Positions 26,028-36,403 of a stretch of 64,000 nt of DNA are shown here, one piece after another. This DNA comes from Nomia melanderi. Lineage: Eukaryota > Arthropoda > Insecta > Hymenoptera > Halictidae. Within the stretch, counting starts at the first letter, position 1; each line of letters opens with the position of its first letter. The DNA is taken from the NCBI RefSeq assembly GCF_051020985.1, contig NC_135001.1:13013896-13077895 (forward strand). Reading direction: 5' to 3'. Both the position numbers and the translations under genes were made by a program. The notes under the pieces were generated by a model that was not told where the DNA came from, did not search any database, and saw only the letters and a list, made by a program, of their open reading frames with translations.

Positions 26028-27559
26028 TATTAAAAATCACAAATGTCTATATCAATTATATACTTTTGGGATTGAGAAGTCTTATAGAAGCAAAACTAAG
26101 GACCTTTTCAAGAATCTTCCGACAATTTCAACTGTTCTATTGCGATAACAGATACATCTGTACGCAGCTGGACAATCTCGTAATATAGACCTATTAAAAT
26201 TAATGATGATAATTTTATTTCGTGTCTATAAATTGAATAACTTGAACATAATTTATGCTGGCTTTATATTAGTCTAGTAGTATTCCAATCAGTGATTTAA
26301 TCCGGGATTAAATTGTACGGTCTAGCACACAGAATTGGTTTGTACTCGCATCGTTCAAAATTCTTTCCTTGATATTATTTTGTATACTTAATAATATATA
26401 AGTTAATAATTATTAATAATTCATAGTATGAACACATCCATAAACAACTGAACAATATTTAATCTTGGGATGACGAATTGGGGACTTACAACCTCGTTAG
26501 GGTATTTCTCCTCTTAGAGAGTTATCCTTTCTATAGCTACTTTTACTTATGTATGGAACACTCATAGAATTACTGCGCATGCGTAGTCTCGCTGATCGAA
26601 AGTTACTAGTTTGAGGGGAACCAGTTTGATAACCCCGCTGTATATTACAAACATAGACGAGGTATAGGATAGGCATAAAATGCAATGTAAAATTTTAGTC
26701 TTACGCTGATTTTGCATGGTAACGCTATGAGCGATAGAAATTAAAATCAAAAATATTGAAACACAAATTACAAGCTATAAAAGTTATATAAGAAATTATT
26801 TTGGCTAATTATAATGTTGTAGAAAATTCTTCGATAGATTATATACCGGTAAATTTTATTTTAATAATTGAAAGTTTGACAAATAAAATTGAATACTTCT
26901 AACAAAATTGGTAAGTATTCGGAATTGAAATGCATAATACACTTTTAGGTATTATTTTGAATTTGAAGTCTGTGCAAATAAATACAAATAAATAAATAAG
27001 GAACGCGTTCCTTTTTATTTTTCTTTTGTCTTATTATTACATTTTCGTAGATGCTCGTAATTTCTTATGGACATTTATTAGAATATTAAACAGAATTCGC
27101 AATTTTAAAGTACAATACAACGCGAATACTAAAAATGTACACAATTTACTTGCATAATTAATCAGTGAAGTTTTTATCATTTTTCGAACAATTCATTTTT
27201 ATATCTGGAAAAATCAGAGCTGTTGTCCCATATAAATTTTAAAAATTATTTTCCATGAAACTTTTAATCACTAATCTGTAAAGTGCATATTTCATAACGT
27301 GAATATATACTATCTAACAATTTCCCTTGCCTTCGACCTCAAAAAGTTAGCGATTTTTCGTTTATTTTAATTATATACCGAAATAGTGAATATACTATAA
27401 AGTACACAAGTTAAACAACTCTCTCCATCATTCACGAAAGACGTAAATATTATCTGAATACTTACTTGTCGATCGATGATTGCATACTTCACATTTAAAT
27501 TACAAAATTATCGCAGCCAATTAGCCTAACATAAACCTGCACAGAAAATATTCTATTCG
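26028..27559. other. Intergenic, upstream of TMEM70
   Basis: AT-rich with no protein-like frame. It contains an NRF-1-like palindrome at 26573-26586 and a perfect palindrome AAGGAACGCGTTCCTT near 26998-27013. The segment 26480-26650 is less AT-rich than its surroundings and is a plausible TMEM70 promoter region. Confidence 0.45.
26573..26586. promoter_or_regulatory. NRF-1-like palindrome CTGCGCATGCGTAG
   Basis: The core TGCGCATGCG matches the known NRF-1 site, a palindrome recognised in Drosophila by the ewg product. It lies about 546 bp upstream of the TMEM70 start codon. NRF-1 controls many nuclear genes for mitochondrial proteins, so the pairing makes sense, but binding is inferred from sequence only. 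Confidence 0.4.
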
Positions 27560-27850
27560 GGATACTGTTAGTTGCCCAGGTCTCGTGGGCCACCACGATA
27601 ACAATATCCACCACGTGGAGATGGCTGAGAGTGGAGACCCCGGGAGGTGGATGGAAATTGAATTCCATCGACCTCTCCTTATAATCCTAAATCTTATGTT
27701 CAACGCACTCATTAATACTTCCACGATGACTGTTTGTTTTTGAGCCCGAAATGAAGTATCCCGCGGTGGCTGTTTTCTTTCTTGAGTTTGAAGTGAAATA
27801 TCTCACGACGGACGATCGATGTCTTCTTTCGCACGCTTAATTCTAATTTA
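27560..27850 (-). repeat. Diverged inverted fragment of the 980-bp satellite unit
   Basis: Read on the minus strand, this segment follows the order of the unit at 37340-37530: GCGTGCGAAAGAAGAC, CTCAAGAAAGAA, ACAGCC, GTGCGTT, AACATAAG, GAGGTCGATGGAATT, then CCACCTCC and CTCCACGTGG. Many substitutions and small indels separate it from the array units. It lies about 8.5 kb left of the array in the opposite orientation. A minus-strand frame at 27521-27724 is a by-product of this repeat. Confidence 0.8.
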
Positions 27851-28077
27851 GTTTAACCGAAACGGATAACTTAACCCTTTGTGGACGAAGATACTTTGAA
27901 ATATACAAAGTCTTCAATAAATGAAGTTAAATTAAGTATCAATTACTTAATTAATGGGAAAAAAGAAAACTATGAGCTGATCTTTTGCTGTCAGAGTAAT
28001 TATATCATTTCTCTGCGACTTAGTCTTCTAAATATGAACACTTCATCTCTCCGAAATGTCGACATTCATCACAGTTA

Positions 28078-28870
28078 TGGGTAGCCGAGGGTAGCCGAGG
28101 GTAGTCCAGAATTGTCCAGGATAGTCCAGGATAGTCCAGGATAGTCCAGGATAGTCCAGGATAGTCCAGGATACTCCATGAAGGTCCAGGGTAGCCGAGG
28201 GTAGCCGAGGGTAGTCCAGAATTGTCCAGGATAGTCCATGAAGGTCCAGGGTAGCCCAGGGTAGCCAAGGGTAGCCCAGGGTAGCCCAGGGTAGCCCAGG
28301 GTAGACCAGGGTAGCCCATGGTAGCCCATGGTAGCCGAGGGTAGCCGAGGGTAGCCGAGGGTAGCCGAGGGTAGCCGAGGGTAGCCGAGGGTAGTCCAGG
28401 GTAGTCCAGGGTAGTCCAGGGTAGTCCAGGGTAGTCCAGGGTAGTCCAGGGTAGTCCAGGAAGGTCTGCTGGTCCTCCCCGATCCTCACAGTTGAGGAGT
28501 TCGCGAGGAACTGAGCCCTCTGCTGTCAAGACTGTCCTTATAAGGTCGAAGGTCCCCACCTTAGTCCCGACCTCGTTGACGTCAACATTACAAACTTACC
28601 CTGGACAATTCTGGACTACCCTCGGCTACCCTCGGCTACCCTCGGTCGGGACTAAGGTGGGGACCTTTGACCTTATAAGGACAGTCTTGACAGCAGAGGG
28701 CTCAGTTCCTCGCGAACTCCTCAACTGTGAGGATCGGGGAGTACCAGCAGACCTTCCTGGACTACCCTGGACTACCCTGGACTACCCTGGACTACCCTGG
28801 ACTACCCTGGACTACCCTCGGCTACCCTCGGCTACCCTCGGCTACCCTCGGCTACCCTCGGCTACCCTGG
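28078..28870. repeat. Large inverted repeat at the left end of the minisatellite
   Basis: From 28078 to about 28572 the minisatellite and one module read on the minus strand. From 28646 the module and minisatellite read on the + strand. The module arms (about 28466-28572 and 28646-28757) are almost perfect reverse complements across a spacer of roughly 75 bp. That spacer contains the perfect palindrome GTTGACGTCAAC at 28575-28586. The 10-bp repeats outside extend the pairing. Confidence 0.9.
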
Positions 28871-31800
28871 GCTACCCCGGACCTCTCTGGGCATCAGTGG
28901 CCTACTCCTCCCTTCACTCGGCTACCCTCGGCTACCCCGGACCTCTCTGGGCATCAGTGGCCTACTCCTCCCTTCACTCGGCTACCCTCGGTTACCCTCG
29001 GTTACCCTCGGTTACCCTCGGTTACCCTCGGCTACCCTCGGTCGGGACTAAGGTGGGGACCTTCGACCTTATAAGGACAGTCTTGACAGCATAGGGCTCA
29101 GTTCCTCGTGAACTCCTCAACTGTGAGGATCTGGGAGGACCAGCAGACCTTCCTGGACTACCCTCGGCTACCCTCGGCTACCCTCGGCTACCCTCGGCTA
29201 CCCTCGGCTACCCTCGGCTACCCTCGGCTACCCTCGGCTTCCCTGGGCTTCCCTGGGCATCAGTGGCCTACTTCTCCCTTCACTCGGCTACCCTCGGCTA
29301 CCCTCGGCTACCCTCGGCTACCCTCGGTCGGGACTAAGGTGGGGACCTTCGACCTTATAAGGACAGTCTTGACAGCATAGGGCTCAGTTCCTCGCGAACT
29401 CCTCAACTGTGAGGATCTGGGAGGACCAGAAGACCTTCCTGGAGTACCCTCGGCTACCCTCGGCTGCCCCGGACCTCTCTGGGCATCAGTGGCCTACTCC
29501 TCCCTTCACTCGGCTACCCTCGGCTACCCTCGGTCGGGACTAAGGTGGGGACCTTCGACCTTATAAGGACAGTCTTGACAGCATAGGGCTCAGTTCCTCG
29601 TGAACTCCTCAACTGTGAGGATCTGGGAGGACCAGCAGACCTTCCTGGACTACCCTCGGCTACCCTCGGCTTCCCTGGGCTTCCCTGGGCATCAGTGGCC
29701 TACTTCTCCCTTCACTCGGCTACCCTCGGCTACCCTCGGTCGGGACTAAGGTGGGGACCTTCGACCTTATAAGGACAGTCTTGACAGCATAGGGCTCAGT
29801 TCCTCGCGAACTCCTCAACTGTGAGGATCTGGGAGGACCAGAAGACCTTCCTGGAGTACCCTCGGCTACCCTCGGCCACCCTCGGCTACCCTGGGCTACC
29901 CTGGGCTACCCTGGGCTACCCTGGGCTACCCTGGGCTACCCTGGGCTTACCTGGGCTACCCCGGACCTCTCTGGGCATCAGTGGCCTACTCCTCCCTTCA
30001 CTCGGCTACCCTCGGCTACCCTCGGCTACCCTCGGCTACCCTCGGCTACCCTCGGCTACCCTCGGCTACCCTCGGCTACCCTGGGCTTACCTGGGCTACA
30101 CCGGACCTCTCTGGGCATCAGTGACCTACTCCTCCCTTCACTCGGCTACCCTCGGCTACCCTCGGCTACCCTGGGCTTACCTGGGCTACACCGGACCTCT
30201 CTGGGCATCAGTGACCTACTCCTCCCTTCACTCGGCTACCCTCGGCTACCCTCGGCTACCCTCGGCTACCCTCGGCTACCCTCGGCTACCCTCGGCTACC
30301 CTCGGCTACCCTCGGCTACCCTCGGCTACCCTCGGCTACCCTGGGCTTACCTGGGCTACACCGGACCTCTCTGGGCATCAGTGACCTACTCCTCCCTTCA
30401 CTCGGCTACCCTCGGCTACCCTCGGCTACCCTCGGTCGGGACTAAGGTGGGGACCTTCGACCTTATAAGGACAGTCTTGACAGCATAGGGCTCAGTTCCT
30501 CGTGAACTCCTCAACTGTGAGGATCTGGGAGGACCAGCAGACCTTCCTGGACTACCCTCGGCTACCCTCGGCTTCCCTGGGCTTCCCTGGGCATCAGTGG
30601 CCTACTTCTCCCTTCACTCGGCTACCCTCGGCTACCCTCGGTCGGGACTAAGGTGGGGACCTTCGACCTTATAAGGACAGTCTTGACAGCATAGGGCTCA
30701 GTTCCTCGCGAACTCCTCAACTGTGAGGATCTGGGAGGACCAGAAGACCTTCCTGGAGTACCCTCGGCTACCCTCGGCCACCCTCGGCTACCCTGGGCTA
30801 CCCTGGGCTACCCTCGGCTACCCTGGGCTACCCTGGGCTTACCTGGGCTACCCCGGACCTCTCTGGGCATCAGTGGCCTACTCCTCCCTTCACTCGGCTA
30901 CCCACGGCTACCCACGGCTACCCTCGGCTACCCTCGGTCGGGACTAAGGTGGGGACCTTCGACCTTATAAGGACAGTCTTGACAGCATAGGGCTCAGTTC
31001 CTCGTGAACTCCTCAACTGTGAGGATCTGGGAGGACCAGCAGACCTTCCTGGACTACCCTCGGCTACCCTCGGCTTCCCTGGGCTTCCCTGGGCATCAGT
31101 GGCCTACTTCTCCCTTCACTCGGCTACCCTCGGCTACCCTCGGTCGGGACTAAGGTGGGGACCTTCGACCTTATAAGGACAGTCTTGACAGCATAGGGCT
31201 CAGTTCCTCGCGAACTCCTCAACTGTGAGGATCTGGGAGGACCAGAAGACCTTCCTGGAGTACCCTCGGCTACCCTCGGCCACCCTGGGCTACCCTGGGC
31301 TACCCTGGGCTACCCTGGGCTACCCTGGGCTACCCTGGGCTACCCTGGGCTACCCTGGGCTACCCTGGGCTACCCTGGGCTACCCTGGGCTTACCTGGGC
31401 TACCCCGGACCTCTCTGGGCATCAGTGGCCTACTCCTCCCTTCACTCGGCTACCCTCGGCTACCCTCGGCTACCCTCGGCTACCCTGGGCTACCCTGGGC
31501 TACCCTGGGCTACCCTGGGCTACCCTGGGCTTACCTGGGCTACCCCGGACCTCTCTGGGCATCAGTGGCCTACTCCTCCCTTCACTCGGCTACCCTCGGC
31601 TACCCTCGGCTACCCTCGGCTACCCTCGGCTACCCTCGGCTACCCTCGGCTACCCTCGGCTACCCTCGGCTACCCTGGGCTTACCTGGGCTACACCGGAC
31701 CTCTCTGGGCATCAGTGACCTACTCCTCCCTTCACTCGGCTACCCACGGCTACCCTCGGCTACCCTCGGTCGGGACTAAGGTGGGGACCTTCGACCTTAT

Positions 31801-32590
31801 AAGGACAGTCTTGACAGCATAGGGCTCAGTTCCTCGTGAACTCCTCAACTGTGAGGATCTGGGAGGACCAGCAGACCTTCCTGGACTACCCTCGGCTACC
31901 CTCGGCTTCCCTGGGCTTCCCTGGGCATCAGTGGCCTACTTCTCCCTTCACTCGGCTACCCTCGGCTACCCTCGGTCGGGACTAAGGTGGGGACCTTCGA
32001 CCTTATAAGGACAGTCTTGACAGCATAGGGCTCAGTTCCTCGCGAACTCCTCAACTGTGAGGATCTGGGAGGACCAGAAGACCTTCCTGGAGTACCCTCG
32101 GCTACCCTCGGCCACCCTCGGCCACCCTCGGCTACCCTCGGCTACCCTCGGCTACCCTCGGCTACCCTCGGCTACCCTCGGCTACCCTCGGCTACCCTCG
32201 GCTGCCCTGGGCTACCCCGGACCTCTCTGGGCATCAGTGGCCTACTCCTCCCTTCACTCGGCTACCCTGGGCTACCCTGGGCTACCCTGGGCTACCATGG
32301 GCTACCATGGGCTACCATGGGCTACCATGGGCTACCATGGGCTACCCTGGGCTACCCTGGGCTACCATGGGCTACCATGGGCTACCATGGCCTACCATGG
32401 CCTACCATGGGCTACCATGGGCTACCATGGGCTACCATGGGCTACCATGGGCTACCATGGGCTACCATGGGCTACCATGGGCTACCATGGGCTACCATGG
32501 GCTACCCTCGGCTTCCCTGAGCTTCCCTGGGCTACCCTGGGCTACCCTGGACCTCTCTGGGCATCAGTGGCCTACTCCTCCCTTCACTCT
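28078..32590. repeat. 10-bp minisatellite with higher-order structure
   Basis: The basic unit is GGCTACCCTC, with variants CTACCCTGGG, CTACCCTGGA, CTACCATGGG and CTTCCCTGGG. It is interrupted twelve times by a conserved module of about 110 bp running from GTCGGGACTAAGGTGGGG to GACCTTCCTGGA. One module is inverted (about 28466-28572). The direct modules start near 28646, 29039, 29326, 29531, 29737, 30433, 30637, 30936, 31141, 31767 and 31973. A second spacer of about 40 bp (CTCTCTGGGCATCAGTGGCC onward) recurs. The many long open frames with LPSATLGYPR-type peptides are forced by the 10-bp period (30 bp, 10 residues) and are not genes. Confidence 0.95.
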
Positions 32591-32849
32591 TGGGCACTGG
32601 TGACTAGTACTGACTACCACTGATCAATCGAGGTTAATGCAGACCCGTGGTGGCCAGTACTGATGGATGCCAATGAGTGTTTCTCGGGTCCTCCTAAGCT
32701 ATGTACCGATTGCTGACAGCGATCGGTGAGTCGCATGCTCTTTCTTTTTAACTCCATTCACCGATCATGTCGTAGGACGAATGGTCCGTAACGGCACCGG
32801 TGGCTGGTGGTACCATTTTAGTAGTTTTTGATTTTGTGAGCGCAGTGGC

Positions 32850-32879
32850 CTCGGATATGCCTCAAGAGGCATACCCGAG
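32850..32879. other. Hairpin with 14-bp stem
   Basis: CTCGGATATGCCTC is followed by AA and then GAGGCATACCCGAG, its reverse complement with one mismatch. No poly-T tract or gene end is adjacent, so a terminator role is not indicated. Confidence 0.7.
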
Positions 32880-34590
32880 AGTAGTAGCATTTATTAATTT
32901 ATTTGTTAGATAGGATAGGGTTTTCTTGTACGTCGCGTTTAACGTTAATTGCAAATGTTATCAACAATGCTTTGATTTTTTACTGAATTACGAGTAACTT
33001 GATCTTGTAGTTTCGTATACAAGATATAATAGAAATTTTAATATTGAATATTAAGATAATATGACTCAGAACTTAGTGGTACATTAATTGTATCAATAGG
33101 TTAAGTCTAGTCTTTGATATTTAAAGTTCGACTAAGATGCAATCGATTAAAATGATTGATTATTCGCGTTATAATTAATTCAATCGTTGGAATATCATAG
33201 TAAATATCGTACAAGAAAACATTTCGCGACGGGTAGGTCTCTGAATCGAAGCAACTACTTGTAAAACTTTCTTCTGATATTAGAAACAGTTGCTTCGACA
33301 AAGGGATCACCTGAGGATCTTTGAAAATTTGTTAAAAGTTTCAAATAGATTCTTTTTTATTGAAATTTTGCTTAAAGTCTCATTTTCCATTAAATTTCAA
33401 TTCCGCTTATTCTTTTTTTCAATATTACTGTATTTATATGTTAATATTCCTATCATTTCTAAAGTTATGGAAGTAAATTCTTAATTTTGAGTCAATTACA
33501 GTCACTATTGAGTACCAAAGAATATTAGTCCGTTAGAAAAATCAGAAACTAACATCATTTTATAGCTAGGATTTTCAGGATATTGTTTCCATGTTCGTTG
33601 CTCGATCTCTCTCACGTGCCCAGGTGCTACTTGGGAGAGTGAGAGCAATGGACATGATGAAATTGTTATTATTTAAACATGTGAGCGATGGGCAATGGCT
33701 AACGTATCGTTCCCGACGTATTATCCACTTGTGTGTGTGTGGTTAGGAAGTGGAAATGCGTCGGTCTTTATAATATCATAAATACTCTTTATACGTATAT
33801 ATTCCAGTTACTGTAAATGAAATAAATAAATTATTCATGGAATATATACACACTTTTCCTTATTCCCTTACTCAGTAGGGTAAAAATATTAACATATTAG
33901 AATACTTTGTTCGTCCATACGTTACCAAATGACATAAAGAACAGTAGAATTATATCAATTTCAATGAATCGTTCGTGCCAAGTAAGATATTTTCTCAAAG
34001 ATCGTTAACCATTGCCAGTTGATTTCAGGGACTGATAAACTAGAGTATGAATGTGGTTGTCAGCGAACGTCCCGGGACGTTCTGTCTAGGCGTTAGGTTC
34101 TTTCGCACCCGGGTGCATCAGTGACAATCGTGGAATGATGTGTGTTTGTGAGAATGAGTGTTTTACCCCTTTTTTAAATATAGCTATAGGCAGGCAGGTA
34201 GCATACTCTCTGGAATGAATGTTAGATTTAAGTAGGCAGGGGCCGGTGCTGGCCGTCGTTTCTGCACGATGGTCAGTTGCCGGAGGAACTTGAAAAATCG
34301 GTTCAAAGTCGATAGCATAACGGAGCATGCCGTTTGCTGATCAACCTTGATCTCGGCTTTTCAAGTTCCACTTAGATACCGCGGTCGCGATCGGTATCAG
34401 GCTCGATTAGGCGAAACGTTCGAAACTGCTCGATTGCACTGTCGAAGGGTTGATGACTATTTCCCAGTCATTGGCCGTTCGCTATCGAGCAGGCTCAGGG
34501 TTTCAGAAATGGCGGGCTGCCGAAGAAACGAAGAGGCGTAAGCCGAAGAGGCCCCGACAAAATGTCGCTCAAGAGGGCAACTACTAATGG

Positions 34591-34618
34591 CGCTCCATCT
34601 TAGCATGGAGATGGAGCG
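34591..34618. other. Hairpin with 10-bp stem
   Basis: CGCTCCATCT and AGATGGAGCG are perfect reverse complements separated by an 8-nt loop. Function unknown; the hairpin lies in the spacer between arrays. Confidence 0.6.
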
Positions 34619-34761
34619 TCATTTTATGTTACTACTTTGTCACTGCACTCACTTTAGCTTTAATAGAAATGGTGGTGGTAGTAGTAGAAGTAGTTGTAGC
34701 TGCATCGGGCTGGCCATAGCCGCCCCAACGACCAGCAATGGGCATTTCGCGACTTTTAATT

Positions 34762-35690
34762 AGCGTTGCGAAATAAATATTGCGGTTTGAAGTAGAGTTG
34801 CGAATGATATAATCGCGATTTCGATTGCAATTGATTTTTATACTTGTTTTTTAAAGTTGCTTTACAGATAGCTTTGCGTATGACAAACATTGATCGCGTT
34901 TGACTTTAATACTATCAAATATAAAGCTAAATTATGTTAACTAGCACGTAGTTCTTTTGATTTTGAGATAGCGTTGCGAAATAAATATTACGGTTTGAAG
35001 TAGAGTTGCGAATAATATAATCGCGATTTTGATTACAATTGATTTTTATACTTGTTTTTTGATATTATTTTAGAATTAACTTCGCGTATGACAGACACTG
35101 ATCGCGTTTGAGTTTAATACTATTGAATATAAAGCTAGATTATGTTAACTTACACGTAGTTGTCTTGATTTTGAGATAGCGTTGCGAAGAACTGAATAAA
35201 CGCGTTTGATAGAATACTCTTTATTAAATATAACTCTCATTGATTAAAGTAGCGTTGCGATACCGATTTTCCGCGTTCTTCTTAGTGTCGCGACAATAAT
35301 TTTTCGCGTTGTCTTAGAGTTGCGTTGTATAAAATGCTCAAAAGTATGCTGGAACCATAAGAACCACAAAGCAGTTCGCATTACTGCGAACAGTGGTTCC
35401 TCGCAGTCGAATTGGCTGCCCCATGATCTTAAACGTATAATCAAACTATTAATATTCCATATTAAATAAATTAGAGTTGCGATCGATACTGAAACCCCCG
35501 CGTTTTAATTTTATATTTCTAAAGTAGCGTTGCGATTAATTATACAGTTTTCGCGTTTCTTATTGAGACCTTTGCATATTTTATTAACGTGGCGAACAGT
35601 AATGCACCTCTCGCGTTTATTATTGAAATATTTGAACATTCTTTAAATTAGTGTTGCGAAAGAGATGGTCCACTCCCGCGATTTTTATAG
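34762..35690. repeat. 208-bp direct duplication plus degenerate GTTGCG motifs
   Basis: Two copies (34762-34969 and 34970-35177) begin AGCGTTGCGAAATAAATATT, share GTTTGAAGTAGAGTTGCGAA, AATTGATTTTTATACTTG, CTGATCGCG-type and AAAGCTA motifs, and end TTTTGAGAT. A third copy starts at 35178 and decays after about 10 bp. To about 35690 only the paired theme G-GTTGCGA followed 20-40 bp later by CGCG-TTT recurs. No coding potential. Confidence 0.8.
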
Positions 35691-36403
35691 CACGTGTAAT
35701 AGAGAGTGGACAGTCCCATTTTTTTAACATCCCTCCTTATATTCATATCCCTGTAGTAGAATAAAATTTACTATCTAATAAGTCAGTTTCTGTTGCAGAG
35801 AAGCTTGAGAGGAATATGAGATGCAATTGTATGGTGAAAATGGTATCTTTATTAATTTTAATTTACTTTATTTAATCCTTGGTGCTTCTGTTTGAGGGAA
35901 TATTAAGGTATTAGGATTTCGGCTAAATTTCTTAAATTATATTCAGCTACTAATCGAGCCAGACAGTTTCTGTTGCAGAGTGGACTGAGGGGATTAGAAG
36001 ATTCTACTTCTATGGGGGTAGAGCATAGAAGCAACCATTTAACGTGCAATCTTGCTGCTCGAAGAATACGCTCGATAAAAAGTTCCTTTCCTTTTTCCCT
36101 CCATTTACTTTAATATCAGTATAATTTTATTTTCAGCTTAATTTAATTGTACTTCTGATTTACATAACTTTAATCGTTTTGATGCAGACGGTAAAATGTG
36201 TTACTACACAAACGCTTCTGTATCTTGTAATTAACATCTACTTATTTCAGTTCCTACCATAGACAATTTATAATCTAATTGTAATCCAATGTTAGTTTGT
36301 CATCGATGTATTATTCATTTTCTCTTAATACAATTTTTATTTTGTGTTACTGTGGTTAATTTACAATTCCCTTGTTGCCATTTTACAAATATTTCAGAAT
36401 AGA
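35691..36403. other. Spacer before the 980-bp satellite
   Basis: AT-rich. It contains two copies of a short repeat sharing CAGTTTCTGTTGCAGAG (about 35784 and 35963), and inverted 8-mers GTCCACTC/GAGTGGAC near 35670-35715. No gene seen. Confidence 0.5.

Larger units (their letters stand above)
32591..34761. other. Non-coding spacer between repeat arrays
   Basis: The first 300 bp after the minisatellite are less AT-rich and contain a near-perfect hairpin (32850-32879). The rest is AT-rich with no protein-like frame. A short GT run is present near 33730, and a second small hairpin at 34591-34618. Confidence 0.5.

Noticed and set aside
28078..32590. CRISPR-like array
   Set aside because: Spacing is irregular, the repeats are 10 bp and the modules are 110 bp with no unique spacers. 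The genome is eukaryotic with introns.
28020..32623. Long open frames (up to 200 codons) encoding LPSATLGYPR-type repeats on both strands
   Set aside because: A 10-bp repeat without stop codons keeps all frames open with a 10-residue period. Frames overlap on both strands, shift with module boundaries and have no consistent start, so they are by-products of the minisatellite.
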